Positions 22,185 through 30,793 of a stretch of 41,891 nt of DNA are shown piece by piece; position 1 is the stretch's first letter, and each line of letters opens with the position of its first letter. The translations under genes and the position numbers were made by a program. Source of the stretch: Chloroflexota bacterium (GTDB lineage Bacteria; Chloroflexota; Dehalococcoidia; DSTF01; RBG-16-68-14); NCBI GenBank assembly GCA_022562155.1, contig JADFPV010000017.1:1-41891 (forward strand), read 5' to 3'. The notes under the pieces were generated by a model that did not search any database, was not told where the DNA came from, and worked only from the letters and a program-made list of their open reading frames with translations.

Positions 22185-24042
22185 CTAGACCAGCTCCGGA
22201 TCCGCGTGTATCTCCACTAACGCCGGGCCGTCGTGCGAGAGGGCGTCAGCGATGGCCTCGTCTAGCTCATCAGCCTTGGAGACCTCGATTCCGAGCGCAC
22301 CACAAAGCTCGGCGTACTTCGCGAAGTTCGGGTTGTGCAGGGAAGTCTGCCAGACTTCCCAGTGGCCGGAGCGCTGCTCCTTGCTGATCTTCCCTAGTTC
22401 ATCGTTGTTGAGCAGGATGTGGGTGATGTTCATCTCATACTTCACGGCAGTCGTCAGTTCCGCCAGGTACTGGCCTAATCCCCCATCGCCTGATACCGCG
22501 ACGACCTGACGGCCCTTGAATCGCGGGTCATCCTCCTGAGTTGCCGCCCAAGCGCCCATCGCGGCAGGCAGCGCATAGCCGATCGAACCGAGATAGCCCG
22601 ACATCAGCACCGACTGGCGCGCGCACTCGAAGTAACGGCCGAAGCTGTAGGTATTGTTGCCGACGTCGACGGCGATGATGGCGTCCTCGTGGACTTGCCG
22701 CGTGAGCGCGTCGAAGATCGACGCCGAGTTGACTCCCCAGCCCCGGTCGTCGGCGCGGCGGCGCGCCTTCTCCGTGCGCCAGATCGACCAGCGCTGCTCC
22801 ATGTCCCACGCTGGTCTTCAGCGACGTTGTTGCCGTTAAGGCGTTCGGAGAAGATCCCACAAGTGACGCCGATCTCGCCCCAGACCGGCACGGTGACGGC
22901 ATGGAACTTGCCCAGCATCATCGGATCGAAGTCGACCTGGATCGTCTTGATCTTCGGCGTGATGCCCGTGTGGTCGCTGAAACTCGCACCGAAGACGAGC
23001 AGGCAGTCGGACTCGTTCATCACCCAGCTTGCCACCGGCGTGCCGCTATGGCCCAGGACGCCCGCTGCCAATGGATGGCTGTCGGAGATCTGTCCCTTCC
23101 CCTTGAAGGTCGTAATGACGGGACAACTCAGTGACTCCGCGAGTTCGATGATGCCCGGCATGGTGTAGCGCGCGCCGTGGCCAACGATTATGACGGGTCG
23201 CTTCGACTTCGACAACAACGCGATTGCCTCATCCACCGCTGCTTCCCGCCTCGGTTCAAGATCGCGCTCTTGCAGGCGAGGTTCATCAGTTCCGCGTGGT
23301 TGCTGGTGTGGAGAACTGGCTGCGTCCACTGGGCCACCTTGCCATACGCGGCCTGCAGATCGATCTCCTGAAACGCACCCGGCCCAAGCACCTGCGTATT
23401 GACCTGCCCTGTCAGCGCGAGGACCGGCGACCGATCGACGTTTGCGTCCCACAAGCCGGTAAGCAGGTTCGTCGCTCCCGGACCTGCGATCGACAAGCAG
23501 GCAGCGGGGCGGCCGGTGAGCTTGCCGTACGCAGAGCACGCGAACGAAGCCGCGCCTTCATGCCGGATGCCGTAGTACTTGAGGTTTCCGGCTTCCTCCT
23601 GTACACGCACCGCATCGGCCAGTCCCAGGTTGGAATGGCCCACCATGCCGAAGACGTGCTTGACGCCCCAATTGACCATTTTTTCGACCATGAGGTCGCC
23701 GACGGTCCTCTGATGGGCCTGCTCCTCCGGCAGAGCGACATAAACGGCATCCTCACGAACATCGACGGGGAAGGATGTGCCTTCGTCGTCGAAGCCTGGC
23801 GCTGCTCCCGTAATGGGATCGTAGTCCCACCCGTGCCAAGGACAGCGAAGCAGGCCGTTTTCGATTGACCCCTCCCCTAGCGGGCCTCCTTGATGGGGAC
23901 AACGGTTGTCGAGCGCGCCGTACTGGCCTTCGAAGTGGGTCATGCAAAGCGTCAAGTGGCCGTAGGTAGCGGTCTTGACACGCCCCTCCGGCAACTCGTC
24001 CGGCTCCAGCACCTTCTGCCACTCAGTTGATTCTTCAGTCAT
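22185..24042 (-). pseudogene. Rieske [2Fe-2S] domain fused to thiamine-diphosphate enzyme (ALS/pyruvate-oxidase type), reading frame broken twice
   Basis: ATG 24042 follows GAGGA by seven bases. Residues 1-105 form a Rieske ferredoxin domain (C48-P-H50, C67-P-W-H70, with GGPLGEGSI between). The same unbroken frame continues at about residue 110 into the PYR domain of the acetolactate-synthase/pyruvate-oxidase family (QRTVGDLMVEKMVNWGVKHV; catalytic Glu162 in GIRHEGAASFAC; SIAGPGATNLLTGLWDA). Near 23240-23265 the frame breaks and about 30 residues expected after the PYR domain seem lost. The central domain (AVDEAIALLSKSKRPVIIVG) runs to about 22805, where a second shift leads into the ThDP-binding domain (GDGGLGQYLAELTTAVKYEM, then LLNNDELGK), ending ALVEIHADPELV. 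It may be a true pseudogene or an assembly with two indels. Confidence 0.85.
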
Positions 24043-24155
24043 CGTTCGTTCCTCATCTCCACTGGGTTCGCATGCTGATGCGATTCTACCTCCCATTCGT
24101 GTTGCGGGATGTACCATCAAGTACAGTCACGATTCGGTTTCACCACTATTTGGAA

Positions 24156-24184
24156 TTGACACCGCGTTCACGCGGATGTAACGT
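24156..24184 (+). promoter_or_regulatory. Promoter of the FAD oxidase gene with a palindrome in its spacer
   Basis: TTGACA (24156-24161), 17-bp spacer, TAACGT (24179-24184). The spacer contains the inverted repeat CCGCG-ttca-CGCGG (24162-24175), which could be an operator for a dimeric regulator. The start codon is 48 bp downstream. Confidence 0.55.
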
Positions 24185-24231
24185 ACCTGCGGCGACACCC
24201 CACCGACGAAGAACTTTGAGAGGAGCATCAC

Positions 24232-25653
24232 ATGGCTGGCGCACAAATTGCAACGAGTTCAGGAGGAAGCGCGGCGTTGGACGACGCTGCAGTTAACGGA
24301 CTAGCTTCCGCGCTTAAGGGCACCCTCATCAAGCAAGACGATCCCGCGTTCGACGAGACACGAGCGATCTGGAACGCCATGATCGACAAGCGGCCCGCGC
24401 TGATCGTCCAATGCGCGACGACGGCCGACATCGTCACGACCGTGAAGTTCGCTCGCGAACACGGCCTGCTCGTCGCCGTGCGTGGAGCCGGCCACAACAT
24501 CGCCGGCAAGGCGGTCTGGGACGACGCCCTGATGATCGACCTTTCGCAGATGAAGGGCGTCCGCGTAGACGCCGACGCCAAGCGGGCCTTCGTTGAGCCA
24601 GGCGCGACCCTTGCCGATGTCGACGCCGCCACAGCAGCCCACGGACTGGCGACGCCGACGGGCATCAACTCGACAACCGGCATCGCCGGCCTGACGCTGG
24701 GCGGCGGCTTTGGCTGGCTCAGCCGCAAGTACGGCATGACGGTCGATAACCTGATCTCCGCGGAGGTCATCACTGCAAACGGAGAACAGGTCACAGCGAA
24801 CGAGAGCGAAAACGCCGACCTCTTCTGGGCGCTCCGTGGCGGCAGCGGCAATTTTGGCATCGTGACGCAGTTCGAATTCCAGCTCCACGCCGTCGGGCCG
24901 GACCTGCTGAGCGGGCTCATCGTAATGCCGCAGTCGCAGGCCAGAGACGCTCTCAAGAAATACGCCGCGTTCACGAAGACGATGCCGGATGAGCTGAACG
25001 TCTGGTCCGTCCTGCGCCAAGCGCCGCCGCTCCCATTCCTGCCGGAGGACGTCCACGGCACGGACGTGATCCTTTTCGCGCTCTGTTACGCGGGCGACCC
25101 AGCGGAGGGGGAGAAGGCTATCGCACCGATCCGTGAGTGGGGTGACCCTGTCGGCGAGCATGTCGGCGTACAGCCGTTTACGGCTTGGCAGCAAGCCTTC
25201 GACCCGCTCCTTACACCCGGCTTGCGAAACTACTGGAAGTCGCACAACTTCACCGAGATCAGCGACGGGCTAATCGACGCGGTCGTCGAGGCCGCCGGCA
25301 AGGTTCCCTCGCCACATAGTGAGGTCTTCATTGCCGCGCTCGGCGGAGCGACAACGCGCGTCGCGCCAGACGCAATGGCCTACTCACACCGCGACGCCAC
25401 CTACATCATGAACGTCCACGGCCGTTGCGAGACAGCCGGCGAAGACGCGGCGGTTATGGCTTGGGCGCGCAGCGCGTTCGACGCGGCCGCGCCATTCGCG
25501 ACGGGCGGCGTGTATGTGAACTTCATGCCCGAGGATGAGGAAGACCGCGTTCCCGCCGCCTACGGCATCAATCAGGCGCGGCTCGCCGAGATAAAGAAGA
25601 AGTACGACCCGACGAACTTCTTCAGCCTGAATCAGAACATCAAGCCGGCGTAG
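24232..25653 (+). CDS. FAD-binding (PCMH/BBE) oxidoreductase
   Basis: A 473-residue enzyme of the berberine-bridge-enzyme-like group. The PCMH FAD domain includes VAVRGAGHNIAGKAV, whose His is the usual covalent attachment site for the FAD 8-alpha carbon, and INSTTGIAGLTLGGGFGWLS. The Cys that makes bicovalent FAD in many relatives is replaced here (NSTTG), so only single covalent attachment is expected. The C-terminal BBE segment is YGINQARLAEIKKKYDPTNF. GAGAGGAG stands just before ATG 24232. Family members oxidise sugars, alkaloids or other alcohols; the substrate is unknown. It is divergent from the Rieske-ThDP gene and may share control with it. Confidence 0.92.
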   Translation: MAGAQIATSSGGSAALDDAAVNGLASALKGTLIKQDDPAFDETRAIWNAMIDKRPALIVQCATTADIVTTVKFAREHGLLVAVRGAGHNIAGKAVWDDALMIDLSQMKGVRVDADAKRAFVEPGATLADVDAATAAHGLATPTGINSTTGIAGLTLGGGFGWLSRKYGMTVDNLISAEVITANGEQVTANESENADLFWALRGGSGNFGIVTQFEFQLHAVGPDLLSGLIVMPQSQARDALKKYAAFTKTMPDELNVWSVLRQAPPLPFLPEDVHGTDVILFALCYAGDPAEGEKAIAPIREWGDPVGEHVGVQPFTAWQQAFDPLLTPGLRNYWKSHNFTEISDGLIDAVVEAAGKVPSPHSEVFIAALGGATTRVAPDAMAYSHRDATYIMNVHGRCETAGEDAAVMAWARSAFDAAAPFATGGVYVNFMPEDEEDRVPAAYGINQARLAEIKKKYDPTNFFSLNQNIKPA

Positions 25654-25742
25654 AACGCGCAGCGCTCTAGCATCGGCGCCTTGTAGCCGCGAGCGACCCC
25701 ATACCGCGCTAGACTGTATTCATCACGGAGCTAGGAGGAACC

Positions 25743-26033
25743 ATGTCTCTCTTCGTCGTCCAGCACAAGCACCCAGCGGAAACATGCCCGGCCGGCCATC
25801 CTGAGATGGGACCCATGCTCGTCAAGCATCTCTCGCCCGCGAACGCCGAGTCGTTCGGCGTGAAGGTACTCGCCGACGCCGTGTTAGACGGCAAACACAC
25901 ATTCAACCTGACGCTGGAAGCTGACTCTGAGGACAAGGTGAAAGCGTTCATGGCGCCGTTCTACCAGGCCGGCAGCGTTGAGATCTGGCCGGCCAGCTCC
26001 TGCGAGCGGGTGGTCGACCGCGGGGAGTGCTAG
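25743..26033 (+). CDS. Small conserved protein of unknown function
   Basis: A 96-residue soluble protein with an excellent ribosome site (AGGAGG just before ATG 25743). It has a beta-alpha-beta look (MSLFVVQHKHPAETCPAG; TFNLTLEADSEDKVKAFMAP; SVEIWPASSCERVV) that could be a ferredoxin-like or dimeric alpha/beta-barrel fold, and four Cys (two near the C-terminus). I recall similar uncharacterised proteins in Chloroflexota and Actinobacteria but cannot name a function. It lies 89 bp after the FAD oxidase and 26 bp before a flavin-barrel protein, in one direction. Confidence 0.8.
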   Translation: MSLFVVQHKHPAETCPAGHPEMGPMLVKHLSPANAESFGVKVLADAVLDGKHTFNLTLEADSEDKVKAFMAPFYQAGSVEIWPASSCERVVDRGEC

Positions 26034-26059
26034 TACAGCGTCCTCTGGAACAGCGCTAG

Positions 26060-26479
26060 ATGCCCACTACGCCCGACGAAGTCCGCGACGCGTTCCTCGC
26101 CGAGACGCGGATCGGCATCCTGACGACGCTCGATAATTCGGGCTGGCCAATATCAGTACCCGTCTGGTTCGAGTGGGACGGGTCGCACGCACGAGTCTTC
26201 ACGACCGCCCAGTCGCGCAAGATTGGCAGGCTGCAGAGCGACCCGCGAGCGTCGCTGCTCGTCGTCAACAACGTCGGCGAGCAGGAGTACTGGGTGGCCA
26301 TCGACGGCGAGATCGACGTTATCGAGGACGGCGCAGCCAAACTGGCAGCACGCCTCGCCGGCCGCTACTGGGACATGTCGGACGAAGAGCACCGGAAGAC
26401 TGTCGACATGTGGGTGAAGGACGGCGCTAAGCTTCGGGTGCTCGAGATTACTCCTACGAACGTCCGCACGTACAGCTAG
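26060..26479 (+). CDS. PPOX-class F420/FMN-dependent split-barrel oxidoreductase
   Basis: A 139-residue split-barrel protein: IGILTTLDNSGWPISVPVWF is the standard first hairpin, ARVFTTAQSRKIGRLQSDPR contains the cofactor-phosphate-binding Lys/Arg, and ASLLVVNNVGE the third strand. Similar small PPOX proteins use F420H2 or FMN to reduce or oxidise small molecules. The ATG at 26060 has only a weak GGA upstream. It is the second split-barrel gene in the window; the two are not close copies. Confidence 0.87.
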   Translation: MPTTPDEVRDAFLAETRIGILTTLDNSGWPISVPVWFEWDGSHARVFTTAQSRKIGRLQSDPRASLLVVNNVGEQEYWVAIDGEIDVIEDGAAKLAARLAGRYWDMSDEEHRKTVDMWVKDGAKLRVLEITPTNVRTYS

Positions 26480-26532
26480 GCCCCTTCTTGGTATGCTTCA
26501 GCCAGGCTCTCAGCCGGTTACGGAGGCGAACG

Positions 26533-28338
26533 ATGACCACAGCCGACGCTGGTAACAGCACGCCAGGCAGATCCCCCTACCAGAAAGCCGAACGCTACCA
26601 GACGGACCGTTTCCTGGGGGCCGTCGGCCTCAACTGGTTCGAGTGCGACCTCAGTCTGCAACGCACGCTCCGCTACTACAGCACACAAGAGGAGTACGAC
26701 TGGGCCGAACCGCATCTGGCCCGCATCGGCGCGCTGATGGGCGGGCCGATCGCGGAGCGGGCCGAGGAGACCGACAAGAACCCGCCTCGCCTGGTGAAAT
26801 ACGACCGCTGGGGCAACGACATCAGCCGCGTCGAGCTGCCTGAGTCGGTCGTGCTGAGCAAACGCGATTACTTCGCGAATCGGCTGGCGAACAAGACCAC
26901 GCGGGAGGAGGCGGAACGGCTCGGTGTCGGCACCGAGGCCGCGGGGATGGTGCAGTCCTACCTGCTCTGCCAGGCCGACATCGGACTGTCGTGCGTCGTC
27001 GGCACGGGCACGGCGATGATCCGCGAGCTGGTCACGCGCTTCGCTCCGAAAGACATCCAGGACCTGGTGCTCGGCAAGTTCGAGTCGGGCGAATGGCAGG
27101 GCGAGACGGCCCAGATGTTCACCGAGCGCGCGGGCGGTTCCGATTTGGGCGCGATGGAATGCTGGGCAACACCGGACGGCGACGCCTGGCGGCTGAACGG
27201 CTTCAAGTGGTTCGCATCGAACGCGAACGGCCAGGTATTCGTCGTGCTCGGCAAGCCAGAAGGCGCGCCGGACACGGTGAAGGGCGTCTGCTCCTTCCTG
27301 GTCATGCGACAACGCCGCGACGGCTCCCCGAACGGCGTCTACATCAGACAGCTCAAGGACAAGCTCGGCACGAGGACGGTCGCTTCGGCGGAGGTCGAGT
27401 TCATCGACGCGGAGGCGTTCCTCCTCTCGGGCGTGCCGGACGAGGGTTCGGCGGGCAAGGTCGGCGGGGACGGCAAGGGCCTCACGCGAATGATGGAGAT
27501 GACGAACTCGGCCCGCCTGGGCGTCGCGCTGATGGGCCTCGGCTGCGCCCGGCGCGCGCTCGCCGAATCGCTCTGCTACGCTCGCGTGCGGCCGGCGTTC
27601 GGCAAGGTGTTGATCGATCATCCACTGATGAAGCGCAAGCTCGCCGAGATGATCGTCGACGTCGAAGCGACGCAGGCGATGGTCTTCGACTCGTCCGGGC
27701 TGGCGACGCAGCACCAGGCCGGCCGCGAGCCCAACCGCCTGCGCATGACGACGGGGCTGGCCAAGCTGAAGGCCTCCCGCCTCGGCATCACGATGGCGAG
27801 CGATGCCATCGAGGTCCACGGCGGCAACGGCTACGTCGAGAGCTGGCCGGTGGCCCGCATCCTGCGCGACGCGCAGGTGAACACGCTCTGGGAGGGCGCC
27901 GACAACATCCTCTGCCTGGACGTGCGCCGGGCGATAGAACGCGAGGAGGCGGACGAACCGTTCCTGGAGCGCATTTCGCAGGCCGTGCAGCATGCGGGCG
28001 AGCAGCCGGCGGTCAGCATCGTCGCGGAGCGGCTGGACGACCTGAAGGCGGCGATCGACGGCTGGAAGCAGCTCGACCGCGAGACCGGGGAGCCGCGCCT
28101 GTTCGAGCTGGCGCAGTTCATGTCGGAGGTCTACGCGGGCGCGTTGCTCGCCGAACAGGCCCACTGGGAGCAGCGTGAGTACGGCGACGACCGCAAGTCG
28201 ATCATCGCGACGCTCTACGCCCGACGCTACCTGGGGGAGCAGTCCCCTACTCGCGGCATCGATGCCGCCGAGGACCTGGCGCTCACCAACTTCGACAAGC
28301 TGGTCGACGGCGCGTTCGTCGATCAGCGAGCGCGGTAG
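26533..28338 (+). CDS. Acyl-CoA dehydrogenase family protein, AidB-like
   Basis: The protein has 601 residues from ATG 26533 (GGAGG with seven-base spacing before it; an ATG at 26488 lacks this). The long N-terminus (YQKAERYQTDRFLGAVGLNW) and the total length match the AidB/IBR3 branch rather than 380-residue beta-oxidation enzymes. The FAD-binding middle is FTERAGGSDLGAMECWATPD with FKWFASNANGQVFVVL. The C-terminal helical domain contains FGKVLIDHPLMKRKLAEM, EVHGGNGYVESWPVARILRD and TLWEGADNILCLDV. AidB in E. coli is linked to alkylation resistance; here the reaction may simply be acyl-CoA oxidation. Codon use matches its GC-rich neighbours. Confidence 0.92.
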   Translation: MTTADAGNSTPGRSPYQKAERYQTDRFLGAVGLNWFECDLSLQRTLRYYSTQEEYDWAEPHLARIGALMGGPIAERAEETDKNPPRLVKYDRWGNDISRVELPESVVLSKRDYFANRLANKTTREEAERLGVGTEAAGMVQSYLLCQADIGLSCVVGTGTAMIRELVTRFAPKDIQDLVLGKFESGEWQGETAQMFTERAGGSDLGAMECWATPDGDAWRLNGFKWFASNANGQVFVVLGKPEGAPDTVKGVCSFLVMRQRRDGSPNGVYIRQLKDKLGTRTVASAEVEFIDAEAFLLSGVPDEGSAGKVGGDGKGLTRMMEMTNSARLGVALMGLGCARRALAESLCYARVRPAFGKVLIDHPLMKRKLAEMIVDVEATQAMVFDSSGLATQHQAGREPNRLRMTTGLAKLKASRLGITMASDAIEVHGGNGYVESWPVARILRDAQVNTLWEGADNILCLDVRRAIEREEADEPFLERISQAVQHAGEQPAVSIVAERLDDLKAAIDGWKQLDRETGEPRLFELAQFMSEVYAGALLAEQAHWEQREYGDDRKSIIATLYARRYLGEQSPTRGIDAAEDLALTNFDKLVDGAFVDQRAR

Positions 28339-28340
28339 CG

Positions 28341-28590
28341 GCTGACCTACGGTCAGCTTGGCAGTTGCTCGGCAACTGCTGGCGGATACGGTTGCTGGCC
28401 TACGAAACCGCCGACTGAAGCCGGCGGCATGGCCAGCGAAAGTTGGTTTTGCAGAATCGCCTTCTTTTCGCATCGTTATGTCTAGAGTTGAGTCCGAACG
28501 GCAGATGTTATGTCGCTTTGGCGTGGCGTTATGTCGGGTGACCTGCGGTCGGCTCGCCTACGGCGACCTTGGAAGAAGCGAAGCTTCTTC
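28341..28590 (+). repeat. Intergenic cluster of perfect hairpins with three-base loops
   Basis: Within the 479-bp gap after the AidB-like gene lie GCTGACC-tac-GGTCAGC (28341-28357), GCAGTTGC-tcg-GCAACTGC (28361-28379), GACC-tgc-GGTC (28540-28550), TCGCC-tac-GGCGA (28554-28566) and GAAGAAGC-gaa-GCTTCTTC (28572-28590). Stem sequences differ but every loop is three bases. Three copies of GTTATGTC (28475, 28507, 28528) lie between them. The first two hairpins may end the AidB-like transcript. No gene is seen in this gap. Confidence 0.75.
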
Positions 28591-28817
28591 GGCCCTCTAG
28601 GCTAGCCGATCGCGGCGAAAGCGCGGAGGGGGAGGTGGCATTAGGGGTGTGCGAACCGCTCCTGAGCAGATGGCCAACTACATAGCAGGGGAAGTTCTAC
28701 TCGAACCTTAGACTTCTGTGGAAGAACAGCCTAGACTTGCATGGGTCGGGCTCTCTTCTGCTCTCCGAGCGGAGTGAAACGAGTGGCACATTGCCGTAAA
28801 GGAAAGGGATTCGCCCC

Positions 28818-29531
28818 ATGAACGACGTTCAACCTTGGGCGCAGAGATTCCTACGAGCAGTAGTAGACAGCACGGTTGACGCCTGCTTCGACAACTGGAT
28901 CCAGAGCGTCGAGGAGCACCTCTCGTACCCCGAGATTGCGGACGGCGGGCAGGAGTCCGTGCCAGATGAGCCTGGCCTCTATCTCTGGGGTGCCGACCGC
29001 ACTGTGGATAACAAGCGGCACCTTGTACCGAGGTATGTAGGACGAGCTGCGGGCACGTTGACGCTCCGCAAGCGCTTCGTTAGCCAGACCGGTCGTTGGG
29101 GAATGCGAGTGGGTCGATACGTGCTCGCTCCGGATACGACCTCAGGAGACACTCCTCCGCAGGGTGCCATTGCATGCCTCTACCACAACGAGATTCGGGA
29201 CGCCGTGGGCGACATACGTAACAGCGAATACAGGAACACGCTGAAGCCGCTGGTCGATCCTCAGTCACCCGTGGTGCGCGGGTTAGAGGCTTTTCCAACA
29301 TCGTTAGTGGCTTCCTTCCGGAGCAACGCACAAGGCCATCCGGGATCCGACCTTCGGTTGCGGCACGCGGTCGATTGGGCTCTTCATGGTGGCCCAGATC
29401 TCGTCCACTTGTGGGTGGCTTTCCTGCCGGGGATCACAGAGGCGCAAGAAGAACTAAGGAGTGCGGCGATTCGATGGAGAAGGATGAACGAGCTGCCTCC
29501 CCTATTGAACCGCGAAGATCGCGAGGCTTGA
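28818..29531 (+). CDS. GIY-YIG nuclease-like domain protein (divergent)
   Basis: A 237-residue protein. Residues 50-90 read EPGLYLWGAD then PRYVGRAAGTLTLRKRF: a GLY (53-55) followed about 18 residues later by YVG (73-75) and an Arg-rich helix, the core pattern of GIY-YIG nucleases. A C-terminal Glu candidate occurs after the helix, but the full active site cannot be confirmed. A helical N-terminus of about 45 residues precedes it. It stands alone, in an accessory stretch with lower GC than its neighbours. Possible roles are repair, restriction or mobile-element cleavage; the family assignment itself is moderately sure. Confidence 0.6.
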   Translation: MNDVQPWAQRFLRAVVDSTVDACFDNWIQSVEEHLSYPEIADGGQESVPDEPGLYLWGADRTVDNKRHLVPRYVGRAAGTLTLRKRFVSQTGRWGMRVGRYVLAPDTTSGDTPPQGAIACLYHNEIRDAVGDIRNSEYRNTLKPLVDPQSPVVRGLEAFPTSLVASFRSNAQGHPGSDLRLRHAVDWALHGGPDLVHLWVAFLPGITEAQEELRSAAIRWRRMNELPPLLNREDREA

Positions 29532-29705
29532 TGGCAGGCGAATATAACGCTTGGACAAAGCGGGGCTTTGGTGTTGATCTCGTCGCGACTTATGCGGGGC
29601 ATTCTGCGCTCACATTGTCGAATGCGGCGCAATAGCCACGTCCTACTGTATGGGTCAGAGTGTGGCAGAGAGAGCGAGGGCGAAGACACGCTTGCCTGAG
29701 TCTTG

Positions 29706-29729
29706 TAGTACATCGACTAGTACATCGAC
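29706..29729 (+). repeat. Perfect tandem 12-bp repeat
   Basis: TAGTACATCGAC occurs twice in a row in the gap between the convergent GIY-YIG-like and protease genes. The remaining bases of this 241-bp gap show no gene. Confidence 0.7.
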
Positions 29730-29772
29730 CTGGAGCAGGGGTGTCAGAAGGTCAGCAAGCATATGTGACGAT

Positions 29773-30549
29773 TCAGGCTGGCGGGGTCGCTTTTAGGCTC
29801 GCCCTAATCGCATCAGTTGATTCTCTGTTTAACTCAAGGAAAATTTTCTTGATTATTGACGGCACAATGCCCAGGGAGATGCCCGCAGGCCAGGCCGTTG
29901 CCTCTTCTCCTTCCATGACTTTAGATGCCACCATTCCTAACACTTCTCCGTCGACCGCTGAAAAAATGGGTGCCCCACTGAAACCACCGGCAACCGCCGT
30001 GGCGATCGCAACTCGCGGGACTTCTCCATCCTGGGTCTGAAGTTCTAGACCACCGGCCAGGACGGTTCTTGAAACGAAGGGCCTGACTGTTGACCCTTGA
30101 AGTGCATTCCCCATAGGAAATCCGGCGATTCCAATGTCCTTCCCTAAGACCCATTTATCCTGAGATGGAAGGACAATGTGTGGGATGGTGAAGCCGAGAA
30201 GCCTATATACGCACACATCGTGCGCCTTCTCTGCCGCGCGAAATAGTGGCTGGTCCTCGACATTGGGCCAGACGTAAGTTCCATCTTCCTTGCGGAATCC
30301 AAAGCGGAGCTTTGCATCTACCAGCCCATGGCTCTTAAGCTCTTCGCTGCTCAATGCCTTGAATTTGTCCTGTACTTCAGCAACGTGCCAGCATGTGACA
30401 TAGAATTCGGACGCTTCGCAGGCAAATCCCGTCCCTACAATGTTGGGTTCATTCTTCTCTGTGGTACCAACCGCAACGGCAACGATAGATCTTAGAACTT
30501 CCGCCGCTACATCCGGAAACGTTGGTGGTTCCTTGCGGACTATGAACAT
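29773..30549 (-). CDS. Trypsin-like serine peptidase, apparently cytosolic
   Basis: A 258-residue protein from ATG 30549 (GAGGTG upstream; an earlier in-frame start at 30663 lacks this). The chymotrypsin-fold triad is readable: His55 (FYVTCWHVAEV), Asp111 (KAHDVCVYRLL) and Ser191 (VAGGFSGAPIFS). GTGFACEASEF and GFPMGNAL are typical of trypsin-like peptidase domains. There is no signal peptide or membrane helix and no partner domain such as PDZ. Similar lone peptidases act in regulated self-cleavage or in defence modules; nothing beside it supports a specific choice. Base composition is lower in GC than the core genes, hinting at transfer. Confidence 0.82.
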   Translation of the reverse strand: MFIVRKEPPTFPDVAAEVLRSIVAVAVGTTEKNEPNIVGTGFACEASEFYVTCWHVAEVQDKFKALSSEELKSHGLVDAKLRFGFRKEDGTYVWPNVEDQPLFRAAEKAHDVCVYRLLGFTIPHIVLPSQDKWVLGKDIGIAGFPMGNALQGSTVRPFVSRTVLAGGLELQTQDGEVPRVAIATAVAGGFSGAPIFSAVDGEVLGMVASKVMEGEEATAWPAGISLGIVPSIIKKIFLELNRESTDAIRASLKATPPA

Positions 30550-30683
30550 GGGCCACCTCACTTTCTTCGCCAGACATAGGCCATGATAATACATGCCGAA
30601 AGTACGCGCGCCCACCGCCTCCCCCTCCCCGCAAACAGTCATGTACACTCTGATCGCTGACATTCGGCGCTGAGGAGTGACAC

Positions 30684-30788
30684 ATGAATGAGCTGGGGTT
30701 CTATAGGCTCGCTGGAGCGCCGAAGACGCCCCGCGAACTGATCGCGGAGGTGCAGCGGGCGGAGGAACTCGGGCTGGGCGCGGCGCGC
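30684..30788 (+). pseudogene. N-terminal fragment of an LLM-class flavin (F420) oxidoreductase
   Basis: ATG 30684, with GAGGAG upstream of it, opens MNELGFYRLAGAPKTPRELI then AEVQRAEELGLG, the usual first strand and helix of luciferase-like monooxygenases. After about 34 codons the homology stops at a repeat element (30794 onward) and the frame continues into nonsense until 30935. The rest of the gene is not in the window. The fragment marks an insertion or deletion linked to the repeat. Confidence 0.72.
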
Positions 30789-30793
30789 CAGCT

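Noticed and set aside
26518-28473. A 651-codon minus-strand open frame
   Set aside because: It lies fully antisense to the AidB-like gene; its His/Arg/Leu-rich product matches no family and arises from GC-rich third positions.
28358-28600. An 80-codon plus-strand open frame in the gap after the AidB-like gene
   Set aside because: It spans several perfect hairpins, has no ribosome site and resembles no protein.
29384-29713. A 109-codon minus-strand open frame
   Set aside because: It overlaps the 3' end of the GIY-YIG-like gene antisense, is Ser/Arg-rich and lacks any motif.
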